64,000 nucleotides of DNA from Streptomyces sp. 71268 (GTDB lineage Bacteria > Actinomycetota > Actinomycetes > Streptomycetales > Streptomycetaceae). The stretch spans positions 8,128,501-8,192,500 of the forward strand of contig NZ_CP114200.1 of assembly GCF_029392895.1 (NCBI RefSeq), read 5' to 3'. The translations under genes and the position numbers were made by a program. Under the pieces are notes generated by a model. It had not been told where the DNA came from. It did not search any database and saw nothing but the letters and a program-made list of their open reading frames with translations. Positions 53,556-62,671 of this stretch are shown in pieces; within the stretch, counting starts at the first letter, position 1, and each line of letters starts with the position of its first letter.

Positions 53556-55034
53556 TCAGTCCCGCCCGTGCTTCCCGCCCGCCCCGGCGGCGGGCCCGGT
53601 GAGCCCCGCCGGACCACCCGCGGCCGGCCTGGCCAGCTCCGAGTGCCGGTAGGAGTAGGCGAAGTAGACGATCAGGCCGATGCCGAACCAGGCCGCGAAG
53701 CGCACCCAGGTGTGCCACTGGAGGTAGGTCGTGAGCCAGATGGAGGCGCCCACACCGATCAGCGGCACGATCGGCATGCCCGGGCAGCGGAAGGAGCGCG
53801 GCAGGTCGGGGCGCCGGTAACGCAGCACGATCACCGCCACGCAGACCACGACGAAGGCCAGCAGGATGCCGATGTTGGTCAGCTCGGCCGCCTCGCCGAT
53901 CTCCACGAAGCCGGCGATCCCGGCCGAGGCGACGCCCGCGATCCAGGTGACCCGGGTCGGCACGCGCCGCGTCGGATGTGTCTTGGCGAACCACTTCGGC
54001 AGCAGGCCGTCCCGGCTCATGGAGAACCACACCCGCGTCACACCCAGCATGAAGGTGAACATCACGGTGAGGATGCCGATGATCGCGCCCACCGCGATGA
54101 CGTCCGCGATGCCGCCGAGCCCCACGGACTTGAAGGCCGTGGAGAAGCCGCTCTCCGCGTCCACCTCCGTGTAGTTCTGCATGCCCGTCAGGACCAGGCA
54201 GGCCAGCACGTACAGCACCATCGAGATGGCCAGCGAGTACAGGATCGCCTTCGGCATGTGGCGCTGCGAGTCCTTGGACTCCTCGGCCGCCGTGCTCATC
54301 GCGTCGTAGCCGAAGACCGCGAAGAAGACCGTGGCCGCCCCGGTGAAGGCGCCGCCGACGCCGTACGGGAAGAAGGGCGAGTAGTTGCCGGTGTCGACGT
54401 GGAAGAAGCCCACGACGATCACGAGCAGCACCACCAGCACCTTCAGCACCACCACGACCATCTCGAACCGGGCCGCGCTCCTGATGCCGAGGTTCAGCAG
54501 GTACGCCACGAACAGGCACAGGACCAGCGCGAACAGGTCAACCTTGTGACCGTCGCCGGTGCCCGGCGCGCCCAGCATCCAGTTCGGCAGGTCGGCCCCC
54601 ATCTCTCCCACCAGGAAGGAGAAGTAGCCCGAGATGCCGATGGCCACGACCGCCACGATGGCCGTGTACTCCAGCAGCAGGTCCCAGCCGATCAGCCACC
54701 CCACCAGCTCGCCGAGGACCGCGTAGCCGTAGGTGTAGGCGGAGCCCGCCTTCGGGATGAGCCCGGCGAACTCCGCGTAGGAGAAGGCCGCCGCCGCGCT
54801 CGCCACGCCCGCGATCAGGAACGAGATCAGCACGGCGGGCCCGGCCGTCCCGTTGGCGACGGTGCCCGCCAGGGTGAAGATCCCGGCGCCGATGATGCCG
54901 CCGACGCCGATCGCCGTCAGGTGCCACAGGCCGAGGCTCCGACTGAGCTGCTCGCTCGCGGCGCCCTCGGCCTCCTCGATGGTCGCTATGGGTTTGCGTC
55001 GCAGTACGCCGTGCCCTGGTCGGAGTCTGGCCAT
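53556..55034 (-). CDS. APC-family amino-acid permease
   Basis: A 492-residue amino-acid/polyamine/organocation transporter with 12 transmembrane helices. The first helix has the unwound GVGGIIGAGIFTLAG motif that binds the amino-acid backbone; AGLIPKAGSAYTYGYAVLGELVGWLIGW and FFAVFGYDAMSTAAEESKD are typical of the cationic-amino-acid (CAT/YfnA-like) subgroup. It most likely imports basic amino acids or similar substrates. The ATG has GGGGAGG upstream; a longer frame enters the intergenic region. Confidence 0.92.
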   Translation of the reverse strand: MARLRPGHGVLRRKPIATIEEAEGAASEQLSRSLGLWHLTAIGVGGIIGAGIFTLAGTVANGTAGPAVLISFLIAGVASAAAAFSYAEFAGLIPKAGSAYTYGYAVLGELVGWLIGWDLLLEYTAIVAVVAIGISGYFSFLVGEMGADLPNWMLGAPGTGDGHKVDLFALVLCLFVAYLLNLGIRSAARFEMVVVVLKVLVVLLVIVVGFFHVDTGNYSPFFPYGVGGAFTGAATVFFAVFGYDAMSTAAEESKDSQRHMPKAILYSLAISMVLYVLACLVLTGMQNYTEVDAESGFSTAFKSVGLGGIADVIAVGAIIGILTVMFTFMLGVTRVWFSMSRDGLLPKWFAKTHPTRRVPTRVTWIAGVASAGIAGFVEIGEAAELTNIGILLAFVVVCVAVIVLRYRRPDLPRSFRCPGMPIVPLIGVGASIWLTTYLQWHTWVRFAAWFGIGLIVYFAYSYRHSELARPAAGGPAGLTGPAAGAGGKHGRD

Positions 55035-55490
55035 GATGTCCTCCCCGCCGACAGTTGACGGCGGATCATGATGGCCCAGCGCCGGGGAGGAAGATAGACG
55101 CCGCTCCGTGGCAATTTCCCGCCTCCGTCGGATGCCGAGGCCCGCGCCGTCCGCGCGCCACGGCCCCGTCTTCCGGCCACGACCACGCCCCTGTCGCCTT
55201 CCGGACCGTGCCACGCCGCGCCACCCGACCCCACCCACCCGGCGTCGGCCCGCCAGCCACCCGGGAAGCGGAACCGGAACCCGACCGGCCACCTGGAGGC
55301 CACGCCCCCGCCGCCACGCCAGTGGCCCACCCCCGACAAAGAACCGGCGTTTTCCGGCCACCTGCTCGTCACCGTGCGCACCTCGGATGGCCGCGCGCCC
55401 ACCCCCTCGCGGCAGCAGCCGGCACCCGCACCCCCCGTCCCGGGGCCACACCCGGGGACCGGCCCAGGCGAGCGCCGCCGGCCGGCCGGC
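55035..55490. other. Intergenic region upstream of the permease
   Basis: About 456 bp. Just before the permease ribosome-binding site the minus-strand message would form a hairpin (CCGCCG-8-CGGCGG, about 55047-55066), and TATCTT-like sequence near 55092 is a possible -10 element. The rest is GC-rich with no frame of normal coding character. Confidence 0.4.
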
Positions 55491-56171
55491 TCAGCGGCGC
55501 GCGGCGGGCGGCCAGGATCCGGGGGCCAGCACGCCCAGTACGTACGCCCGCGCCACCAGCGCCGTACGGTTGGGCACCCGCCAGCGCCGGGAGAGTCGCG
55601 TCAGGTGGTAGTTGACGCCGTCGACCGTCAGGCCCAGGGCCTTGCCCATGGCCGCCGTCGTCGCGCCGGAGGCCGCCAGCGCCAACACCCGCTCCTCCAC
55701 CGGGCTCACCTCGGCCCTCTCAGGCCGCGCGGGGCACTCGTCGCCCACACGTAACAGCACCAACAGCGCCGGCCGGTTGGGCGCGGCGTCGCCGACCGGG
55801 TCGATGCTCAACTCGCCCTCCCGTTCGGCCCCGTCCCCGCCCATCCGCCAACACACCCGCACCAGGTAGCGGGACCGGTAACCGAGACGCAGCGCCTCGC
55901 CCAGCCGCTCCAACTGCGCCCCGTCCCGTGGCTGGAACAGGTCGAGGAGGTTGCGCCCGTTGAGCCGACCGGGCGCTTCGCCCCACTGGTTGGCCATGGC
56001 CGGGTTGGCGATGAGCACCTCACCGTCGGACCGGGACACCGCGACCGGCAACGGCAGCCGATCCAGCAGTGTCAGGAAGTAGTTGCCCCAGCCGCCCGGA
56101 CGCTCCACACCACCGTTCGCACCACCCGCGCTCCGCGCACCACCGGCACCACCCGCGCCGCCCTTGGCCAT
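55491..56171 (-). CDS. PAS-LuxR transcriptional regulator
   Basis: A 226-residue regulator. After a glycine/alanine-rich N terminus comes a PAS domain (about 35-145: LLDRLPLPVAVSRSDGEVLIANPAM) and a LuxR-type helix-turn-helix (about 165-220: VSPVEERVLALAASGATTAAMGKALGLTVDGVNYHLTRL). PAS-LuxR proteins such as PimM activate secondary-metabolism genes. The ATG at 56171 has GGAG eight bases upstream; a TTG at 56225 would add 18 residues. It is divergent from the P450 gene and an inverted repeat lies between them. Confidence 0.85.
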   Translation of the reverse strand: MAKGGAGGAGGARSAGGANGGVERPGGWGNYFLTLLDRLPLPVAVSRSDGEVLIANPAMANQWGEAPGRLNGRNLLDLFQPRDGAQLERLGEALRLGYRSRYLVRVCWRMGGDGAEREGELSIDPVGDAAPNRPALLVLLRVGDECPARPERAEVSPVEERVLALAASGATTAAMGKALGLTVDGVNYHLTRLSRRWRVPNRTALVARAYVLGVLAPGSWPPAARR

Positions 56172-56215
56172 CGCCCCGCTCCACGCCTCGTCCGCAAGTG
56201 CGGCCCGTGAGAAAC

Positions 56216-56235
56216 CACTGCACAATCATGCAGTG
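56216..56235. promoter_or_regulatory. Inverted repeat between PAS-LuxR and P450 genes
   Basis: CACTGCA-CAATCA-TGCAGTG: perfect seven-base arms, six-base spacer, 42 bp before the P450 ATG and 44 bp before the regulator ATG. It is a good candidate binding site for the PAS-LuxR protein. Confidence 0.65.
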
Positions 56236-56277
56236 ACCAAGCGGTAGCCGGCCAACCGGGCTGGTGACGCTGGAGAC

Positions 56278-59200
56278 ATGAACGACACACACCTACTCAG
56301 CGCCGAAGGCCGCGCCGCGACTCCCAGCACCCCGCCCCGGGCCGCGCCCCGCTCCCTCGACACCATCCCGCTCGTGGACATCTCGGCGACCGGCCTCGGG
56401 CCCTCGCCCCTGCAACAGGCCATGGAGCTGGCCCGCCACCACGGACCGATCTTCCGCCGCCGGCTGCACGGCCGCGACACGCTGTTCGTCTCCTCCCTTG
56501 AGCTGGTCACCGACCTCGCCGACGAGGAGCGCTTCGCCAAGGGCATCTCACCCACCCTGCACAGCGTGCGCGAGTTCGCGGGAGACGGCCTGTTCACCGC
56601 GTACAACGACGAACCCAACTGGGCCAAGGCGCACGACATCCTCATGCCCGCCTTCGCGCACGGCTCGATGCGGACCTACCACGCGGCCATGCTCCGCGTC
56701 GCCCGCCGGGTCGTCGAACGCTGGGACCGGCACGCCGCCGCGGGCGCCCCGGTCGAGGTCGCCGACGACATGACCCGGATGACGCTGGACACGATCGGAC
56801 TCGTGGGCTTCGGCTTCGACTTCGACTCGTTCGCGCGGGAGACCCCACACCCCTTCATCGACTCCATGGTGCGCTGTCTCCAGTGGAGCATGACCTCCGT
56901 CGGCCGCGCCCAGGGCGGCGACTACCGGGCCGAGGACGAGGCGTTCCGCGCGGATACGGACTACCTGGCCTCCGTCGTGGACGAGGTCATCGCCGCCCGC
57001 ACCGCGTCCGCGGCCACACGGCCGGCCGGCCAGCGCTCCGGCGACGACCTGCTCGGCCTCATGCTCACCGCCCGGCACCCGGCCGACCAGACCCCGCTCG
57101 ACCTGGCCAACATCCGCAACCAGGTCATCACCTTCCTCATCGCCGGCCACGAGACCACCTCCGGCGCCCTGTCCTTCGCCCTCTACCACCTGCTCAAGGA
57201 CCCGCTCGCGCTGCGCCTGGTCCAGTGCGAGGTGGACGAGCTGTGGGGCGACGACCCCGACCCCGCCCCGGCCTTCGAGGACATCGGCCGGCTGCGCTTC
57301 ACCCGGCAGGTGCTGAACGAGGCGCTCCGGCTGTGGCCCACCGCGCCGGGCTTCACCCGCCAGCCCCGCGCGGACACCGTCGTCGGTGGCCGGTACCCAC
57401 TCGCCGCCGACCAGCGCGTCACCGTCCTGATCCCCATGCTGCACCGCGACCCGGCGGCCTGGGGCGACAACGTCGAGCTGTTCGACCCCACGCGCTTCAC
57501 GCCGGAGGCGGAGCAGGAGCGCTCGCCGCACGCGTACAAGCCCTTCGGCACCGGGCAGCGCGCGTGCATCGGACGGCAGTTCGCGCTGCACGAGGCGACC
57601 ATGCTGCTCGGCCTGCTCGCGCACCGCTACCGCCTGGTCGACCAGGCCGACTACCGGCTGCGCGTCAAGGAAACACTGACCCTGAAGCCGGACGGCCTGA
57701 CCCTCACCCCCCGCCCGCGCACCGCCGCCGACCGGCGCGCGAACCGGTCCCTGCCCGGTGCGCCCACCGCACTCGCGGCCCGGCCCCCGGCCGTGGCCAC
57801 CCCCGAGCCCGACGCCGGCCTGCCGCGCCGCGTCCGCCAGGGCACCGGCGCGCTGTTGCTGCACGGCAGCAACTACGGCACCTGTTGTGAACTGGCCCAC
57901 CACCTCGCCGACGAGGCCACGGCGATCGGCTGCGCCACCGAGGTGGCCGCGCTCGACGCGTACGCCGGCGAACTGCCCACCGACCGCCCCGTGGTCATCG
58001 TGGCGGCCTCGTACAACGGCAAGCCCACCGACGACGCGGCACGCTTCGTCCGCTGGCTCACCGACGCCCCGGCCGGCGCCGCGCGCGGCGTGACGTACGC
58101 CGTGCTCGGCGTCGGCGACCGCAACTGGGCCGACACCTACCAGCACGTGCCCACCCACGTCGATGACCGTCTGGGCGCGCTCGGCGCCACCCGCCTGCTG
58201 CCCCGCGCGGAGGCCGACGTCTCCGGCGAACTCGCCGACACCGTGCGGATGTTCACCAGCGGGCTGCGTCGCGCGCTGCTGGAGCGGTACGGGGACCCTG
58301 CGGCCACCGGCCAGGACGAGTCCGCGGCGCGACCCGGCTACACCGTCACCGAGGTACGCGGCGGCCCGCTGGACGCGCTGGTCGAACGCCACGGCCTGAC
58401 CGCGATGACCGTCACCGAGGCCCACGACCTGACCGCCCCCGGCCACCACAAGCCCAAGCGCTTCCTCCGGCTCGACCTGCCCGCCGGCACGGGCTACCGC
58501 ACCGGCGACCACCTCGCGCTGCTGCCCGCCAACGCGCCGGAGGCCGTGGACCGCGCGGCGCGCGCCCTCGGCGTCCGCCCCGACGCCCTCCTCGACATCC
58601 GCGCCACCCGCCCCGGCCGCACCAGCCTGCCCGTCGACCACCCGCTCACCGTCCGCGAACTCCTCACGCACCACCTGGAACTCGGCGCGCGAGCCACCTC
58701 GGACCAGCGTGCCGCCCTCGCCGCGCACCACCCCTGCCCGCCCGAGCGCGCGGCGCTCACGGCCCTGCCCGCCGACGACCCGAGCACCGTCATCGACCTG
58801 GTCGAGGCCAACCCCGCGCTGCGCGGCGCGCTGCCGTGGCCGGTCCTGCTCGACCTGCTGCCGCCGCTGCGCCCGCGCCACTACTCCATCTCCTCCGCGC
58901 CGGCCCAGCGCCCGGGCAGCGCCGACCTGATGGTCTCCCGCCAGGCCGGCGGAGTCGGTTCCGGCTACGCCCACCGGCTGCGACCGGGGGAGCGGGTGTG
59001 GGCGCGCGTCCAACCCTGCCGCGACGCCTTCCGGCTCGACCCGACAGACCCCACGCCGGTGATCATGGTCGCGGCGGGCACCGGCCTGGCTCCGTTCCGC
59101 GCCGCCGTCGCCGACCGGGTGGCGGCCGGGCAGCGCACCCCCGCGCTGCTCTACCTCGGCTGCGACGCGCCAGAGGCGGACCTGTTGCACGCCGAGGAGT

Positions 59201-59505
59201 TGCGCGCGGCCGAGCGGGCCGGGGCGGTGACCCTGCGCCCCACCTTCAGCACCCGGCCCGAGCTGCACGGCCGCTACGTCCAGCACCGCATCGCCGCTGA
59301 GGCGAACGAGGTCTGGTCGCTGCTCGCTGCCGGGGCCCGGGTCCGGGTGTGTGGTGACGGCCGGGCGATGGCGCCGGGGGTGCGCGCCGCCTTCCGTGAT
59401 GTCCACAAAGCCCACGCGGGCGGCTCGGCCGCCGACGCGGAACGGTGGCTTGGCGCCCTGGTCGCCGAAGGGCGGTACGTGGAGGACGTCTACGCCGCCG
59501 GCTGA
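56278..59505 (+). CDS. Self-sufficient cytochrome P450/reductase (CYP102-type)
   Basis: A 1075-residue fusion like P450 BM3. The haem domain (about 1-480) has AGHETTSGALSFAL (I helix), ALRLWP (K helix) and the cysteine loop FGTGQRACIG. An FMN flavodoxin domain follows (about 525-665: LLHGSNYGTCCELAHHLAD), then the FAD/NADPH reductase (about 700-1075) with HYSISSAP and GTGLAPFRA. The family hydroxylates medium/long-chain fatty acids with NADPH and O2 in one polypeptide. The flavodoxin's usual GSNYGT loop is kept. It is divergent from a PAS-LuxR gene. GGAG is close to the ATG. Confidence 0.95.
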   Translation: MNDTHLLSAEGRAATPSTPPRAAPRSLDTIPLVDISATGLGPSPLQQAMELARHHGPIFRRRLHGRDTLFVSSLELVTDLADEERFAKGISPTLHSVREFAGDGLFTAYNDEPNWAKAHDILMPAFAHGSMRTYHAAMLRVARRVVERWDRHAAAGAPVEVADDMTRMTLDTIGLVGFGFDFDSFARETPHPFIDSMVRCLQWSMTSVGRAQGGDYRAEDEAFRADTDYLASVVDEVIAARTASAATRPAGQRSGDDLLGLMLTARHPADQTPLDLANIRNQVITFLIAGHETTSGALSFALYHLLKDPLALRLVQCEVDELWGDDPDPAPAFEDIGRLRFTRQVLNEALRLWPTAPGFTRQPRADTVVGGRYPLAADQRVTVLIPMLHRDPAAWGDNVELFDPTRFTPEAEQERSPHAYKPFGTGQRACIGRQFALHEATMLLGLLAHRYRLVDQADYRLRVKETLTLKPDGLTLTPRPRTAADRRANRSLPGAPTALAARPPAVATPEPDAGLPRRVRQGTGALLLHGSNYGTCCELAHHLADEATAIGCATEVAALDAYAGELPTDRPVVIVAASYNGKPTDDAARFVRWLTDAPAGAARGVTYAVLGVGDRNWADTYQHVPTHVDDRLGALGATRLLPRAEADVSGELADTVRMFTSGLRRALLERYGDPAATGQDESAARPGYTVTEVRGGPLDALVERHGLTAMTVTEAHDLTAPGHHKPKRFLRLDLPAGTGYRTGDHLALLPANAPEAVDRAARALGVRPDALLDIRATRPGRTSLPVDHPLTVRELLTHHLELGARATSDQRAALAAHHPCPPERAALTALPADDPSTVIDLVEANPALRGALPWPVLLDLLPPLRPRHYSISSAPAQRPGSADLMVSRQAGGVGSGYAHRLRPGERVWARVQPCRDAFRLDPTDPTPVIMVAAGTGLAPFRAAVADRVAAGQRTPALLYLGCDAPEADLLHAEELRAAERAGAVTLRPTFSTRPELHGRYVQHRIAAEANEVWSLLAAGARVRVCGDGRAMAPGVRAAFRDVHKAHAGGSAADAERWLGALVAEGRYVEDVYAAG

Positions 59506-59530
59506 GCCCGCCCGGCCCGCCGAGGTCGCC

Positions 59531-59731
59531 TCAGTCGACCACGCTGGTCTGGCCGAAGATGGCCGCGTGCTCCAACACGTCCTCCATCGGGTCGTCGATC
59601 TGACCGGTGGAGATCAGCGCCACGACCGGGGCGTTGTGCGAGTTGGTGTGCGTCTCGTCGGCGTGCGCGACCCCGGCCGGCATCGCGGACACCAGCAGCG
59701 TCGCCCCCACGGCGGACAGCTTGAAGTTCAT
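59531..59731 (-). CDS. Small secreted hypothetical protein
   Basis: A 66-residue protein with a signal peptide (MNFKLSAVGATLLVSAMPAGVAHA, cut after AHA) and a 42-residue mature part, acidic and without cysteines: NSHNAPVVALISTGQ, IDDPMEDVLEHAAIFG. A perfect GAGGAG lies five bases before the ATG, so it is a real gene. I recall similar short secreted proteins in Streptomyces but cannot name a function. A longer frame starting at 59785 has no ribosome-binding site. Confidence 0.82.
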   Translation of the reverse strand: MNFKLSAVGATLLVSAMPAGVAHADETHTNSHNAPVVALISTGQIDDPMEDVLEHAAIFGQTSVVD

Positions 59732-60331
59732 GTCGTCTCCTCGCCTTGACTGTTCATCGGACCATGCGTCGACCTGCGTATCCACTCGAACGGCCGCAAG
59801 GTCACGGCGGGGCGCGCAACATCATCCGAACGATTGCGGCACCGGCCGCGGACGAGGGTCGCTCGTCGGCTCCCGTCCTCCGACCCGAAGCGGCGGTGCC
59901 ACGCGACGCGTGACGAACGACAGCCAGTCGCGCACCGCACCGGCGTACGACGCCGCCGCGGTGCGCGGAGGGTGAGGCCGAACGACGCGGGGCCCGCGCG
60001 CCGTCGCCGTCGCCGTCGGACCAGCCCACACCAGATCCGCCCAACGCGGGGGACGAGCCCCATCGGCCAGTTCCCGGGGTGCCGCTCGGGGCGACCACGC
60101 TCATCGGGGTGCCCACGCTGTGCACGACGCCGGTCGCCAAGGGGCCTTCGTCAACCCCCGTTCCAATGTGGGCTTTTGAGCCAACTCACGGCAGCAAGAC
60201 CACCCCGCAACGGAGCCCCGCTGCCGGCTCGTCTTCGGCCGAACCCCACCGTGGTGGCCGCGGGGCCCGTCCCGTACGCTGACGCGCGGTGGCGACGGCA
60301 GGCGTGTGGTGGAGTCGACGGGGGCGGGGAC
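59732..60331. other. Intergenic region
   Basis: A 600-bp gap between the divergent small secreted gene and the PI-PLC gene. I see no frame with normal coding character, no strong hairpin and no clear operator. Both promoters must lie here. Confidence 0.4.
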
Positions 60332-61375
60332 ATGAACAAGACGGCACTGCGGAGCACGGTCACCATCGCGGCACTGGCGGCCCTGGTCGCCGGCGCGGCC
60401 CCGGCCGGAGCCGGTGAGCGCGCCGGCGCGGACACCGCGTACTCGGCGACGACCTCGGTCGGCGTGCACAACGCGTACGAGAAGGGCGCCTTCCCCTACT
60501 TCGCGGACGCCCTCGACTCCGGGGCCGGGCTGCTCGAACTCGACGTGTGGACCAACACGTTCGGGCCCGGGTGGCGGGTGTCGCACAGCAACCCGCTTGG
60601 CAACGACAACAACTGCGCGGGCGCGGCCTCCCCGGCCGAACTGCGCGGCGGCAAGCGGGACCAGAGCCTGCCGGGGTGCCTGGCCGACATGCGGACCTGG
60701 CACGACGCACACCCCGGCCACCGTCCGCTGCTCATCAAGATCGAGCTGAAGGACGGGTTCAACGACAAGCGCGGCCGGGGCCCCGACGAGCTCGACGCGC
60801 TACTGGGCGAGACCCTGGGCGACGCCCTGTTCCGGCCGGGCGACCTGGCCGCAGGCCACGCCACCCTGGACGAGGCGGTCCGGGCCAGGGGCTGGCCCAC
60901 GCGCGGCGCGCTGGCGGGCAAGTTCATCGTGGAGCTGATCCCCGGCACCGTCGAGGAGAACAACCCGCTGGACACGCTGTGGACCGACCGCGAGTACGCC
61001 ACCCACCTGCGGGACCTGGCCGCCCGTGGCGAACTCGGCCGCGCCGCCGCCTTCCCCGCCGTGCACGGTGCGGCGGCTGGCGACCCGCGCGAGCGCTATC
61101 GCGACCCGGCGATCCGGCCGTGGTTCGTGCTCTTCGACGGCGACGCGACCAGCTACGCGGGCGATGCCATCGACACCGCGTGGTACGACCGGCGCCACTA
61201 CCTGCTGGTCATGACGGACGCCCACCGCGTGCCGCCGGCCATCGACGGCACCCGCCCCACCGAGGAGCAGGCCCGCACCCGGGTCGGCGAGTTGGCCGCC
61301 CGACACGCGAGCTTCGCCACCGCCGACTGGTACCCGCTGCCGAGCGTCCTTGCCACGGTGGTCCCGCGCGGCTGA
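60332..61375 (+). CDS. Secreted phosphatidylinositol-specific phospholipase C-like enzyme
   Basis: A 347-residue secreted protein with a signal peptide (cleavage near AGA). The Ca2+-dependent PI-PLC-like fold is seen in VGVHNAYEKGAFPYFADAL (catalytic histidine), GAGLLELDVW (E-x-D metal ligands), WRVSHSNPLGNDNNC (second histidine), then HRPLLIKIELKD. The family cleaves phosphatidylinositol or glycosylated lipids outside the cell. The ATG has GGGGCGGGGA upstream. Confidence 0.88.
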   Translation: MNKTALRSTVTIAALAALVAGAAPAGAGERAGADTAYSATTSVGVHNAYEKGAFPYFADALDSGAGLLELDVWTNTFGPGWRVSHSNPLGNDNNCAGAASPAELRGGKRDQSLPGCLADMRTWHDAHPGHRPLLIKIELKDGFNDKRGRGPDELDALLGETLGDALFRPGDLAAGHATLDEAVRARGWPTRGALAGKFIVELIPGTVEENNPLDTLWTDREYATHLRDLAARGELGRAAAFPAVHGAAAGDPRERYRDPAIRPWFVLFDGDATSYAGDAIDTAWYDRRHYLLVMTDAHRVPPAIDGTRPTEEQARTRVGELAARHASFATADWYPLPSVLATVVPRG

Positions 61376-61390
61376 CCCCGCGCCACGGCC

Positions 61391-61428
61391 GGCGGACGGC
61401 CACCGGCCCGCCCCGGGGCCGTCCCGCC
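61391..61428. terminator. Terminator, PI-PLC/dodecin junction
   Basis: Stem GGCGGACGGCC paired with GGCCGTCCCGCC (one-base bulge) between convergent genes. Confidence 0.6.
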
Positions 61429-61442
61429 GCGCGGCGGCTCGG

Positions 61443-61661
61443 CTACGCGCCCGGCTCCTCCAGGCGGAAGCCCACCTTGAGGCCGACCTGGTAGTGCTCG
61501 ACCTTGCCGTCCTCGATCTGCCCGCGTACCTCCTTGACCTCGAACCAGTCAAGGTTGCGTACGGTCTGCGCGGCGCGGCTGATGCCGTTGCGGATCGCGG
61601 CGTCCACGCCCTCGTGCGACGTGCCGACGATCTCGGTCACCCGGTAGGTGTGGTTGGACAT
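61443..61661 (-). CDS. Dodecin
   Basis: A 72-residue dodecin, a dodecameric flavin-binding protein. Family features are YRVTEIVGTSHEGVDAAI at the N terminus, the flavin-stacking tryptophan in LDWFEVKEVRG, and the end HYQVGLKVGFRLE. It stores or buffers FMN, riboflavin or CoA. It is upstream of nothing obviously related; the universal stress gene lies further upstream on the same strand. Confidence 0.95.
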   Translation of the reverse strand: MSNHTYRVTEIVGTSHEGVDAAIRNGISRAAQTVRNLDWFEVKEVRGQIEDGKVEHYQVGLKVGFRLEEPGA

Positions 61662-61843
61662 ATCTGAAACTCCCCGGTCACTGGGGTGCTGCTCGGTCCC
61701 CACCACCGTGCCCCACCCGGGCGCCCGGCGCGAGCCGGGACCCGCGTCCGGCACCACCCCGGCGCCGCACGCGCCGGACACCGCACGCCCGGGCCCGCTC
61801 CCCGCGCGCCCCGCGACCCGTCGGCGCCGGGTCGGTGGCCCGG

Positions 61844-62305
61844 TCAGGGAACGACGGTCACCGGCCACCGCCCGGCCTTGACCAGCCGAATCGCCACCGA
61901 GCCCACGATCCGGTGCCCGGCCTGCTCCGAGGCGCCCACCACCACCGCGTCGGCCTTGAGCTGGTCCGCCACGGAGACCAGGCCGCTGTACGGGTCGCCG
62001 ACGTGCGTGTGGAACTCCCAGCGCACCTCGAAGACACCCCGCAGCCGCTCGGTGGCCTCCCGCATCTCCGCGATCAGCTCCTCCGCGACCTCGCCCGTGG
62101 TGTCCGCCACCGGCGCCCCGAAGGCGGCGCTCGCCGGCAGCACGGGCTGCACGTACACGACGGCGAGCAGCGCGTTCTGCCGCCTGGCCAGCCCTGCCGC
62201 GTACGCCACCGCGCGCCACGAGGACTGCGAGCCGTCGAGGCCGGTCACGATGACCTTCGGGCCGTCCGTACCGCGTTCGAATTGTCCGGGAGTCTTGTCC
62301 ACCAC
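61844..62305 (-). CDS. Universal stress protein (UspA family)
   Basis: A 153-residue single-domain Usp. It begins VIVTGLDGSQSSWRAVAYAAGLA and ends DAVVVGASEQAGHRIVGSVAIRLVKAGRWPVTVVP; the G-x2-G-x9-G-S motif for ATP binding appears as GASEQAG...GSVA. Role in stress adaptation. The GTG start lacks a Shine-Dalgarno sequence but follows a -10-like TAACCT by about eight bases, so a leaderless message is likely. Confidence 0.9.
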   Translation of the reverse strand: MVDKTPGQFERGTDGPKVIVTGLDGSQSSWRAVAYAAGLARRQNALLAVVYVQPVLPASAAFGAPVADTTGEVAEELIAEMREATERLRGVFEVRWEFHTHVGDPYSGLVSVADQLKADAVVVGASEQAGHRIVGSVAIRLVKAGRWPVTVVP

Positions 62306-62671
62306 GGGTGTGAGGTTAACGGTCGGTACGTCGCCCCCGGTGGCCGGCCGGCGCGTGCGGCTCAGCCACGGGCCCGACCAGGCCCGCGACCGCGCCCCGC
62401 ACCGCGCCGACCACCCGACAGGGCCGGCTGTCGCCGCCCGACGGCCTCGCACGCGCGTGCCCGCCGGGGCGCCCGGGCGCGCGAGGGTGGACAGGCGGCG
62501 CGCGAGCGCGGCGGGGGCTGCCCCCGGGCGCCCGGGGGCAGGAACAAGTGAGACAGATCGGCAGGTGCCGCTCTCGTTCTCGATTTTGAGTTGCCTCGGC
62601 GCGCCGATCCTTGTCAGCGTTGCCTTACGGGCGTGCCGCTGCCATCGCGGCACCCGACGAGAGGTGGCCGC
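62306..62671. other. Divergent region, Usp/DedA genes
   Basis: A 366-bp gap between divergent genes. The only marked structure is the 12-bp palindrome TCGGCGCGCCGA at 62596-62607. No gene is seen. Confidence 0.4.

Noticed and set aside
56171..56225. TTG start for the PAS-LuxR gene
   Set aside because: The ATG at 56171 has a well-spaced GGAG, while the TTG lies within the inverted repeat and has none.
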